Positions 1 through 12,800 of a stretch of 64,000 nucleotides of DNA are shown here, piece by piece (position 1 is the first letter of the stretch; the number at the start of each line of letters is the position of its first letter). A program made the translations under genes and the position numbers. The notes beneath the pieces were generated by a model, which saw only the letters and a program-made list of their open reading frames with translations, was not told where the DNA came from and did no database searches. The DNA is taken from the NCBI GenBank assembly GCA_902729315.2, contig LR746277.1, positions 4,841,001 through 4,905,000 of the forward strand, given 5' to 3'. The stretch is from Spirodela intermedia (Eukaryota > Streptophyta > Magnoliopsida > Alismatales > Araceae).

Positions 1-857
1 GATGAAAAGGAAGTCTTAGACATCCTTACAGAATCTTAGGTGCTCTAGTCTGCAGGGGCCCGTAAGAGTAGCCTTTTTTCATGTTGAATGAAAAGGCAGG
101 ATTAGAGACACAGAAGAGAGCTCAAAAAGATAGGGACGAGGACGAAAAAGAAGGGTGTCAGGAGTGAGGTTAGAGAGACAGAAGAAAGAGCTCCACGAGG
201 GAAGGTTCATGGGAGTCGGATAGACAAATGGAGAAATGGGAGAGAGAGAGATAGAGTAAAGTAATAGGTGGTGAGACTGGAAACCCAAAGAAAACAACAA
301 GAAGAAGGATCAAAGGGAAGAAGACGGAATCACCTCTCTATCTAGGCAATGGAGAAGCAGAATTGAGAATTCAAACCCTTCACCGATTTACATAGGGCTG
401 AGAGCACGGGTGAACTGGTGCAGAGGAGGTTGAGTACAAGGAAGAATGGAGAGGAGGCGCTACTACAACAGTGGCTGGTGTTGTGTAACAATAGCTGTAC
501 ACAATCTCCTCACACACAAACACCTTCCTTTCTCCAACATTTTGGCGAAAATGCGGCTTCATAAGTAGCCTGCTCTTCTACAAAAACAGCTACAACATGA
601 AGACTGGTTGCTATAGCAGCTGATCACCACGTCAGCCATTTCTGGCAAGGAGGGAGATGGGAGGATGCAGAAGCACATATAGACAGGCTACACTGATTAA
701 AATACTTAACGTTAATAGGTAAGTGAGACTACACAATAATGAAGAATTTGGAGAAATGTCCCCTCGAAGAAGATTATCACTTTAACGAAGGTAATTTAGG
801 AAAAGATTTCTGGAAAGCTCAAAATACATCAGCAGTAGCGCAGATGATAGAGAATAC
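1..857. other. Left-edge intron/flank of APC4
   Basis: After exon 15 of APC4 (donor at 857-856 on the minus strand) I find no convincing next exon. Small open frames here (for example 562-380 and 300-79 minus) show no similarity to APC4 and are low-complexity purine-rich strands. I read this as the start of the following intron. Confidence 0.5.
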
Positions 858-3800
858 CTTGACGTAGGATACTGATGCTGGCGGATTTAAGGAGGTCACA
901 GCATAAGGAGAAGAAATGGGATACAATGGTAAGAAGTCCTCACAGCATATCCTTCTTGAAATGGTAGAAAATGGCATAGAAAAAGCCTCTTTGAGACTGC
1001 AAATATAAATAGAAAAGTTACATGCGTCTGTTAAACGACAAGAAAGCAGCTAGACCATGAGGAAAAACCGAATGGACACAAATATGAAAAAGAGATGAAA
1101 TTAATTTCTTGAACAAAATAAATGGATTCATCTCACTTTCTTTTATCATTCGCTTGAATCTAGGCAAAGTGAACCACTTGATTTATGAAACAATGACACT
1201 GATGACAGTTTCATTACTGCCGCTCTTGGGTTCTGCTTCTTTGAAGCATTAAGGCAAAGCATGAATATGATGAAATGACATAGAAGGAAATGAGGAACGT
1301 TCCCCTGTCTGCAATCCGCAGGTGATGATGGTTCGAAACGAGGGAGAGAGTGCTTCACGAATGTGATAAGGTGTCGAATATGAATGTGCCTACACTCCAG
1401 ACCTGATTCAATACCTAATTAGAAGATACTTTACACCTTGTGTCCATATTTCCTCTTGAAATCATTTTATAATAGAAAATAACTCAAATTTTCATACCAA
1501 GCTACAAACTACAGGTCATTCAGAACACAAACTACAAATAAAATAAAATACAATAACATTCATCCTTTTTCCAAATTTACACACTGATAACTATCCAAAC
1601 AGGGAAATGATCTAGGAATTGCTGCCACCGAAACTGGAAAAAATGACATTGCAGAGTGTTAGTAAGAGTGGGGAGGATTCTAAATTTTCCTGATCGCCAA
1701 AAGGTAGTGACTCTAACATTCTCAAAATCATAAACACAGGATTCAACTGTACTTCCTCAAAATCGAATGACATAAATCAAATTATGACAATGGTAAGCTA
1801 ATGCAACCTAGAAAAAAACAGTCAGCATCCACAGAAGTATTAAAGCCATCATATGGTTGTGGGTAGGCACTGACGACAGGTAACTTGGTACAATTATTTG
1901 TGATGAGAAGCAAATTGATGACTCATTGATGTTGGAAAGTCCAAAGTTTTGAAACTTCACAGGGTTCCAATTTGGAATTTCCATCTACTTTTGTGCATAA
2001 TTGATCTTGTAGTAATTGCACTCGATACAAAAAATTGACCAATACAAAAAAGCATAATCTGACAAGAAGAGTAGAAGAATAGAGTAGTATAAAAACCCGA
2101 ATCCTGATGGTTGTTCTTGAGAACTCTCGTCCTAGGCATACCCATGGATTAGGGTATTTGTTTATCCCCATCATGTACACAATGAACATAATGCCCTCGC
2201 ATAACAACATTTGGGAATACGGATATAAATAGGGAGTGAAGAGTGATGAAGACCTGAGATGGATTCTCCAATTTTCCATCAACGGTTACAAGAAGAGAGC
2301 TGTTAAAGGCAACTGCTTTAACCACTTTCGGCCTAGCTAACCCCGACCTTTTCACTGACTTTATTAAAAATGCTAGGCCGAGTTTGCGTTTCACATAACC
2401 CAGCATGTCCCAGTCCACTGGCATTCCTATTTCTAAGAACTGATGTACCATTAGAAAGGAAAATTACAAAATATTATCAAATAATTTTTCTCTTGAGACA
2501 AGCCGTTGAAGAAATTATAAAAGTTCTCTCCTCCAGGAGCAATAAAATAATTAAGCATATCGGCAATATGGCATCCACTAATGGCATTATGTCGCATGTT
2601 AATGGCAATAATATCTCCATCAACACAACCACACAATGCAGAAGAAAAAAAAATCGCTATTAACTTTGTGAGATGTCATCAACTTCTGATAAAAGTAGAA
2701 ATACCTGTTCTCTAGTTCACCAAATTCCTTCGTCAATGTCCTTCTTAAGTAACCAGTATCCAGAAACCCCCCAAATGCTCTAAGTTCCTCAATCCTTCGC
2801 ATTGTATCTCTGGTTATGCATGAGATATTTTACATCAAATTCTAACAAAATCAATAAATTCTTCTAGTTAAAATATAGAGTGAAAACATAAAAAAGAAGA
2901 TATATGATTGGTCAACCATTGTATGAGCATTTACTCATTTCATTCAAGCCAGAAGATTTCAAAGCGTCACATCTGGTTTTGAAACAAAAAACTAGTGGCA
3001 TTCCACCATCAAAATCGATAATTGTTCAGCGTAGGATGTGATACAATGGAGGAAGTTAAGTCAAAGAGGTTACACATCAACTTCGATGTCATGAAGGACT
3101 TCAGATCCTTCCAAAAGTTGCTTCACAGGGTCACAGTTGTAATGAAACTTCAAGAATGTGATGATAAGTTCACTGCAAGGACCAAAATAATATTATCACA
3201 TACACCATACATATGAAAAGCAACTAATAGACTAGATAGGATCGGAGCCAAACATGTTCGGTAGAGAGACCGGAGTAGCTGACTCAGACATGAGTAACTT
3301 TATACACCTCATAAGCCAACTAAAGAAATTCTGAAGCTGTTAAAAAAAAACAGCAAACGCAATTCAGGATCAGCGAGAAGCCCATAATATTTTATGTTAG
3401 GCTGCATTACCTTTCAGAAGAATGTTGAGGCAGTTATTAATGCACATCATGAGAAATATACATCCAATGGCCAACCAGAAAAGCAGTATTCAAAGACAAA
3501 AAAAGAAAGGTTGTCATACAAGGCAACGTGAAGTCACAAACTCAGGTGGAAAAGATGACATTCTCTACCATTATGCACTTATGGATCAACCGCATTGAGC
3601 TAAACTATTTGCATTCTCAGTCATTTTTTATCTACTTTCTTCTAAACGTAGCAATTCAAAAACGCAAATTTCGGGAGAATTAGTCCGAACGTTTGTGGTA
3701 CAACATCAAAGAATATAGAGCTCCACAAAGGAAAATGAGTCGTATTAATGATAAAACAAAATAAACAATTACTTGGGGCGTGCACTTTACATACCTTGAC

Positions 3801-6800
3801 ATCCTAAAAGAATAATTTAATTACCATAAGACAATCATTTATGGCATCTGATTTAGTCTAATAAGAAAAATAAAACTTTACAGCAATAATCAGCTGTATT
3901 ATTCTCCATTACTTTTTCTTCTTTAACTTTGTCTAATTGAATTTATTGAGACAGGCTACACTATCCTCTACGTCACTTCCACTGCATAAGTTTATCATTT
4001 TTATGCAGAAGCATGCTGACTTGGGGAATAATCTGCCGGGCTTAAGCTCAATTACCTATCTCGTGCAATATTTAAGTGGTCATGACCTACCATGTGCCTA
4101 GCATGTGATTTTGTAAACAATCATGTGTCCAGGATGTGATTTTTAAGACTAGTCTGTTAACAGGCTAAACTAATTAATCTTAGGGAGTTTTAAGGCTCTT
4201 AGGATCCTCAGAATTATACAAATGTTTCTGGAGACTGCTGGAAAAATTCATTACAAAACTGAGTTTTTCTTTTAAATTAAAAACCTTGAAGGGTCTCTAT
4301 CCTTGCCATCTCCTGAAGAGAATTAAGTTCTTCTGCTGCTCCAAGGATTTTCTATCAACTCTCCCTTCCCCTCCCCCCCAACCTTCTCATCTCCACTTCG
4401 AATATTAACAGGTTCTATAGGACATAAATCCCTTCCAGTTGAGATCCAGGACATAAATTCTGCCTTGCTACTCCATACGCATTATAAGGTATCAGGAGAA
4501 AACGGGAGTAGACGATCTGTGAGATAATAATGGTGCGTTTTCAATAACTAGATGCTCATTTAAATGTATGCATTTATAGTTTAATATATACACACATTTT
4601 AAACGTCTAAAAAACAAAAAAAATCATAGAATAAAATTTGAAAAATCATATAAGTGGCATGGCCCTAAAAGTACACAGGAGAAAAATAACGTAACTCTCA
4701 GTTAATAATAGTACGATAAATGAAGCAAAACATGCCTCATGTATGACAATTGCTAGAACCCTCAAGAAGCGTTCAACTTGAACAAGCAGTATTCCAGCTC
4801 TTTCTGTTGCATTATCAATGAGCTTCTCATCTAGCCCTACACTATGATAACGTGATCGCCATCTTGAAAGACCTCGCAATTCTCCAATCCTAAATCCTAT
4901 GATTTCTGCAGCAGGCTACAAAATGAAACATTGAAAATATATTTAATTAGATTTTTACGTCTCCAAAATGGAATACTTGAGATCAGAGGGAAGAATCCAA
5001 ATACCAATGGAAGAGGATAATTGGAATTCGAACATGAAGGCACTGATAAAAATACTCTCAGATTACCAGTTAAACCTTCTCATACGAAATGATGGTGGAT
5101 CAATTTAAAGAGATAATAAATGAACTAATTAACCAGGATTACATAAACATGATAAAGTAAAGGAAATGAAGATCTAGGAAAGCTATGAACATTAAGCTGA
5201 ACTTGTGAATCATCTAAGAGTTACTAACTTACGTATGTGACACCATAGTTAATATGTAAATCCTATCCAAGTGCACAATTGGGTTTCTCCTTGTTCATAA
5301 GATGTATATACATTGAGAAAAACATGCCAATCTAATTTTCTGGAGACAAAGCTATTACAACAGTCAACAATGGAACTCAGTCATGCATTTGGTTGGTGAG
5401 ACACTACGGAATAATAGAAAAACTCCGCAGAAAAACTTTGACCGGAAAAATGTAGTGCAGGAAGGAATATCAGCCTCATTTTTCTTCATTTCGAAGAGAA
5501 GCTGAAATAGTAGCAACCATATTCATAATATCCAACCATAGGATTATATATCTCAGCAGTACTTCAGCGGCACGGAGGCAGACTGATCATGTTCAAAACT
5601 GGTCCAGATAAACCATAACCAGGGAAAAAAAACAGTCTCTCCGGGCAATTTGGTTAATACAAGACTCTGAGTCCATGAACAACGATTACAGTGAAGGGGA
5701 GGTAGATAGAGGGGATTAAAAAACCATATTTTCCACATAATTTCAAGCTCAGGCTGCTTTTTTTCTACTGACTGAATAGTCCGAAGCATATTTAGGCCTG
5801 ATTTCTCTTTCCCACCAACTTTTATTGTCTGATTTTTCATTTTTTTTTGCTAAAGAATGGATTTGTATCCCTAGTATGGAATTGGTGGGGAAATATGACT
5901 GTCCCATGATCACCATTTTGGAAAACCGTGAAGAAAATACGTGATTTGCAAAAAGCCACCAACTATTGGACCTAATCAAAATATTATTCCAGATTCCACT
6001 TGAGTAGGTTCGCCACTACAAAAGAACAGATTCAACAATTATAAACCATTATCCTCTGAATTTAAAGCATTTACCTTTTAATGACTTCCCAAGTGTTCAA
6101 CATAACTCTTACAACTGAATTAGCCAAATCTAGCAGCTACCAATGACTGTACCCCATTAGCAGCAGACTCTGACCAGAAACAACAATCATAACGCCAAAT
6201 TTTCTAGTAAATACCATTGCCACAATTATCATGGAAATCAAGAATGGTTTATGACATAAGAATACATCTTCCTTATTTTACTTATGTATGCGTCTACATA
6301 TTCCTTCTTGCATTTGACTGTTCTCTAACTGGAAAACAAGGAAAGCATAAACAAGCAAAGAAAAGGAAAGAGACACAAATATGCATACTTGAAGATGTTC
6401 ACGGATTATCAAGTTAAGCTCTTTGCCAGCACCATCAACAGCTTTGATGACACGTTTCAGACCCTGTCCCACCAAACCTGGTAAATAAACTACAATAAAA
6501 AAAAATTCCAACCAAAATACCCTCATCATACCACTTCACCAAGAGAATTGACTAAAAACTGATGGAGTGGTGGACTTGATCTAGCCCCAAGTAAGAGAGA
6601 CAGAAACTCCTCTTCAGGACTTGAGTCGAGACCTGCAATTAAAGAAATAAGTTGCAAAACTCTCACAGGTACGCCTCAATTTGATCAGTGAATTAGGTAG
6701 AAGATATCAAAACTACCATGGTCAATTATTAAAGAAGCAAGTGAGTCGCACTTCTCATAAAATGTGCTCATTGCATCAGACCACTGTTTGTACATTACTG

Positions 6801-9800
6801 ACAATGAAGCACGGATGACCTCAATTAAATCCTCAATGCTTGATGCTTGCAGGGCCACCTGATAGAGCTCGTTTCTTCTGTTAAACGAATGAAAAGAACG
6901 AAAATGGATTTGACACCCAGTGACAGCAACAAAAAACTAAACAGAACGCAACACAGTAAAATCAAAATATAATTCATTAGAAACACTAAAACTGATCATG
7001 GTAAATCACTCAAGCAGCGAGACAACTATTCTTGATGTGACATTTTGTAAAGATCAGCCGTTTTTGTTTGTGGATAATGTTTTCAAGGTTCACACGGGAA
7101 ATTTGTCTCAACCATGCCTTAAACAGATACTACATCTAGGCGGCCTATTATCTACGCCAATCATTAGGCTGTCGAGAATTTTACAAATTGCACAAGAATT
7201 TCCGCACCCTCTAGAAAGATTTTTGAAAAAAGCAATAACACTCCTCGACAACAAACATCAGAAGATGGCCAATATATTGATTCTAAGAAAAAAACAAATT
7301 TACAAGCTACTAGCTATCACATTGAAATTGGAATGTTAACACGGATTGACAACAAGCACAAGAGGATTTCATTCCAGAAATCTAGAAGTAAATGATAGAA
7401 TTTGAATAAAATTATCCAAAAATGAAGAATCAAAACTGCTGATTTCCCGCACTGACAGAAGAGTTTAGATTAAGGGACCCCTGAGGGGGACCGCTCTACC
7501 AAAGTAGTGAAAGGGACCTCGTTGGACGAGGGGTTTCCTCTCTCAGGTTCACCTCCCGGGTATGGAGTTCTAAATGAAGATTTTATGGAGTTTGGAGTTT
7601 GGAGTGAGGCTTCGCTGACTGAGACTAGAAGAAAAAAGAGGATGGAGATGAAACACGATATCCAAAATGCACACAGGCAGCAAGTTCTGTGGAGTCTGGT
7701 TTTTCATAGATGAAATCGTGATCGTCAAATCTGTTGCTATGTCACGTTATTTTGTCTTTATTTGAAACATTTATAGTTATATTTCTGTCGTAGTTCAGTT
7801 TCAATGAGGCATCTTGATTCAAATTTCCCAAAGGAGATTTCTGAGTCATATAACTTATGGTACCAGAATACTGCCAAACCTCCGCACATCTTCATTGTAT
7901 CTAATACATACAAAATGCTTCTTGATCATCCAAGTCACTACGTTGTTGTATCAATAAGAAAAGTATTGTCTAATAGATCTTCTCTCATCATGAGATCGAA
8001 CCCAATCAGCATCTACATCTCCTTTAATTAGGATTTATTGAGTTTTAGAGAAAAAAATTAGGTTCCTCCTGAGAACTTGATATAATAGAGAACCTAATCC
8101 AAAACTTTAATGTCATAATTTGGTGACTGCACATTAATTTATCATACCCATAACGATGGTGATATATGATCCATTGACAACTAAGAAGAAAAACTTACCT
8201 TCTGGCCTTTGACATTTTATCTTATAACCACAAGACAAGCTCCTCTTCTTGTCCATTCCAACAGGGATTTACTTAAATTCGCGTCAGACTTACCCTAACT
8301 TTTGCATTCCTTTGGCAGAAAAGACATGCAAATTTGCACTGACAGATATAAACACAATGTATTTCCGATAGAAGTTTTGTTTATATATGTACAAGAGATT
8401 CTGTTCATGTTGATTTGCCTTTTACACGCGGATGAGTTATTGGGGTCTAAGACCCAATGGTTATTACTGTTGCAAATCAATATAACATGAATGCAAAATA
8501 CTATGGGACTATTCTCCACATCCTCTTATGACTTTCTCTCTAGAACTACCAATTTCGCTATCACAACCCTTGTCCATCTAAATTGTCATCTTTTGTCGAG
8601 ACTCATGCATTACACCTTTTTCCTTTTCTTCTCATTATTACTGTAGTTGCTTGATATCAGGCTCATTTAAGTCGGCCCATGTTATCTCAATTAGTAATCA
8701 CCCAGACCGGTTCAGCCCATTATGGTTTAGACTGGTCTGGTTCTCTCTGTAACTAATGGGACCAGTTTAAAACCTGGTCCCAATCCCTCTTTGAACCTAA
8801 TACTAAATTACGGCTCCGGCCATTCTTTCTTTCAATCTCTAGTGGCTCTGTATCTCCATCTCTCAATCGAAGAGTTTTTGAAGGTTGGAGGTGGAGCGGC
8901 TGTGACTATCCAACGTACAAGTTCTAACATGGTATCAGAGCTTCATTTACAAGTGTAATCCACCCTATATCCTCTCTTTCCTTCGTCAGATGTCTCTATT
9001 CGCCTTTCATTGACAATGACAAATACAAACAATTGATCCGTGCCTCATCGACTGCCATTATTTACAACGGTGTGTGAAGGCACGCTATTATCTTCTAGAG
9101 AGCTTTTTTATGGACAGATTGTCTGTTCTACACCATATTGTTCTGAGGTCGAGTCCGGCCTACACAGCACTGGCAGATCATCTCGGGACTATTTTTCTCT
9201 GTTTACTTTGATTGATATTGGAGAATTTCGGGTTGGTGAGATTACAGTACAAGTTATTACTTTTAATTTCACTTGACAATGTCAGAAGTCAGCTCACACA
9301 CAGAGAGTAATCCAACATAGGGTTAGATCAAAAACTTACATAATCTAAACTATCTTTAATTTTACAAGCAGATCATTTAGATAGCAGAAATTACTTTGGA
9401 TGGTCACAACAACTTAGAGTTGTATTGAAAAACAAAGGACTTATGAGTCACTTAGTAAATTCAAGCCCACAGGTTAATGATCCCAATTTTGGGATATGGG
9501 ATTAAGTAGACTCGAAAATTATGGCTATAATAGACTACAATGACCACATAAATTAGAAGAACTTGTTTATATCTTACCACAACCAGGGATATTGGGCAAA
9601 ACTTACATCAAACAAAATCATTAAGAGTTACAATCATCTCGCCTCATGTAATCAAAATCTGATAAGATTAGTTGGGTCCAATATGTACACTTCGTTCATG
9701 GTGATCAAATTGGGTCTTATGCAGAGCTGGCTCTAGTAGGCAAGTTCAAAACAAATGAGCATAAAAACCCAACGTAGGCCTCAGGTCTAATATCTAGGAT

Positions 9801-12800
9801 TTATTAAGATCACAAGTAAATCTTATGTAAACCTTGTACCAAACAATCAATCTTAATGCACATGAACCAAATAAAACCTTCTAATAGCCTTGTTCCAAGT
9901 GTATAAACCTAAATTAAAATCTTACATTGAGCTTCTGTTTAACAATATAATACAATGCAAATGGACTTAAAATTTGCTAAACAAGCACCACACCATAAAC
10001 TAACAAATGATACGAAGCCTCATTATACAAACTTATCAAACATGTCTCACCCCATAGGTTTACAAATGAGCTTAATCTTATAAATTGATCATGTGGGTTT
10101 CATCCCAAAGGTTCACAAAATGACATCAACCTAAAGCTTCAAAAATAGGCTCAATCCCATAAATTTATAAATGGAATCATCCCATGAATAATTCTTCTTC
10201 CTATGGGCCTCAACACAAACATTTCTTAAATGGGAGCCTATGGGAATGACTGAGCAAACCATAATAAAAGAGCCGAACTCTTTCAAAAATGATTATGAAG
10301 AAGTCCAAATAATTGAACCTTAAAAAAAAATATAATTGAAAAACAGAGATATTATGATTTTTAATATCTGTCAAGTGTATCACAAATTACTCTGGCAAAA
10401 CTAAAAAAATTGATCAATCTCAGGTAGCCTTCAGATAAATCATAAATCCTGAGCATGAATAATTGAGCTAATTTGTCTTTCATGAACACCAGTTACTACA
10501 TTCTGTGTCACTTAAAAAGAAACATGTTATGAACCTCTCAAGATTTGGGGCGAAATCTTCACCCTAATCTTACCTTAGATGAGGTTCACTCAAGGAATCA
10601 GTTTTCTGTATATAGAAGAACCAGATTGAACAATTGAAAATGACATTGGAAAGACAATAGAGGTTCGCAGACAGTAGGGTGAGTTCTTGATGTCGGATTG
10701 ATCCTCAGGAACAGGAGAGCCCGAATCGGACCTCTCCAAGGACAGATCTCCCCCTCCCACTCTCTGTTTTCTCCCCCTCACCCATATTTCGACCTCTTCT
10801 ATATTTATAGGCCTCAGTACCTTATTCTGTTGTGGTCCCCCCTCCACATGGGGGTCTACATCGTCTTGTGTAGATGACAATTGGCTTTGTAACATTACTC
10901 CCCCCCATGAGTTTCAATTTGTCCACAAGGTGAGATGTAGGAAATTGTCACAAGAATGTTGATACTATCATCCATGATGATTCAAACTCTGGAAGATTTT
11001 TCCATGAAACTAAAATCTCTGTCTTGAGGGATCGACTTGTGAGTTTTTATGCCATCTAGAATGAGTATCCATTCTTGTTCTTCTCATAGTGTCGGGGGAA
11101 TTGGTTGGCTTCTGTTGTCTGTTCTTAGTGTCTTCCTAAATTAGGATATATGGAACACCAGATGAACAGCTGAATGGTCAAACAATTGGAGTTTATATGC
11201 CACTAGTCCAATTCTTTCGATAATAAGATACGGACCAAAATAGCGAGGGTTTAACTTCTCGTTTTCCTTTTTTGCCAGAGATTTCATCTTGTATGGTTTG
11301 ATCTTGGAAAGACCAAATCACCCACCTCTAATTCCACTTCTCTACGATGATTATTTATATTAAATTTCATCCTCACTTGTGCCTTGTGCAAGTTGAATTT
11401 CAAAATCTTAAGGATAGCATCTTGTTCTGTGAGTAGTTGATCGATGGCATCAAGTGGTGAAGGATATATTCCATGTTTGATAAGTTGCAGTGGGTCCCTG
11501 CCATATACTGTTCCAAAAGGAGTCATTTTAGTGGAAGAACGATAAGAAGTGTTGTAACTATATTCTGCCCAATGAAGTCATAATTTCCATTGCTTTGGTT
11601 TATCAAATACTGCACATCTCAAGTAATTTTCCATGCACCTGTTCACGACTTCAATTTGTCCATCTGTTTGAGGGTGGTAAGAGGAGCTGAATTTGAGTTT
11701 AGTTCCTTGTAGTGTGTGTAGTTCATGCCAAAATGTACCTAAGAATATTCGTCCCTATCAACGGCCACTGTCTTTGGAAACCCATTGAGCCTTACAATTT
11801 CCTTGATGAATAATTGAGCGACCTCCTTGGCTGAGAATGGATGATGTAGGGCAATGAAATAACTATACTTACTTAATCTATCCACTACTACTAATATGGC
11901 ATTCGACCCATGTGATTTAGGTAAGCCTTCAATAAAATCTATTCAAAGGTTTTCCCAAATTTGGGTAGGTATAGGCAATGTCTGCAAAAGTCCTACTAGT
12001 GATAGTGAAGAAGATTTGCACTGTAAACAAGTAAGACAATTGTTGATATATGCCTTTATATCTCTCTTCATTCCTTGTCAATAGAATTGTTGCAAAATTC
12101 TATGATGTCTTCTGAAATCTAGAATGGCCCCCTACCAGGCTATCATGAAATAATTGTAACACTCTGGTAATTAAAGGGGAATGTGTTGGTAGAACCAACC
12201 TTTCTCTATATAACAAGGATCCATTCTTCAAAGAATATAATTCATTTATTGTATCTCTTTTAGACAAGGAAGCTTTAATCTCTGCAAGCTTAGTGTCTTG
12301 GTCCACTGCTAGATGGACAACTTTGAGATCAATGGCGTGATGTGCTATTGCCTAGTTTAGTTCAACTTGCAATAATGATGGACATCGGGATAATACATCT
12401 GCGGCTTGATTGTTCTTCCCTTTCTTATATTTAATTTCAAAACTATAGCCCATCGATTTCACCAACCATTTATGACATTTAGCATGGATTTTCTTCTGTT
12501 CAAGTAAGAATTTAAGACTGTACTGGTATGTTTTGATGATAAAACACTGACACATAAGATAATGCCTCCATTTCCTTACTGCGAACACTATAGCCATCAA
12601 CTCTCATTCATAGGCCGATTTTAATTTGGCTCTTTTTGGAAGTGTTTGACTGAAATAAGCTATCAAGCACCCTTGTTGCATGAGAACAACCCAACACTTG
12701 ATCCAAAAGCATCAATTTTCACAATAAATTCTTGCGAAAAATTTGGTAATGCTAATACCGGAGCCATAGTCATTGCTTGTTTAAGGGTCGAGAAGGCTGC

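Noticed and set aside
2149-2451. Possible extra APC4 exon (100-codon minus ORF)
   Set aside because: The protein does not match APC4, and exons 14 (2705) and 15 (996) join in phase without it.
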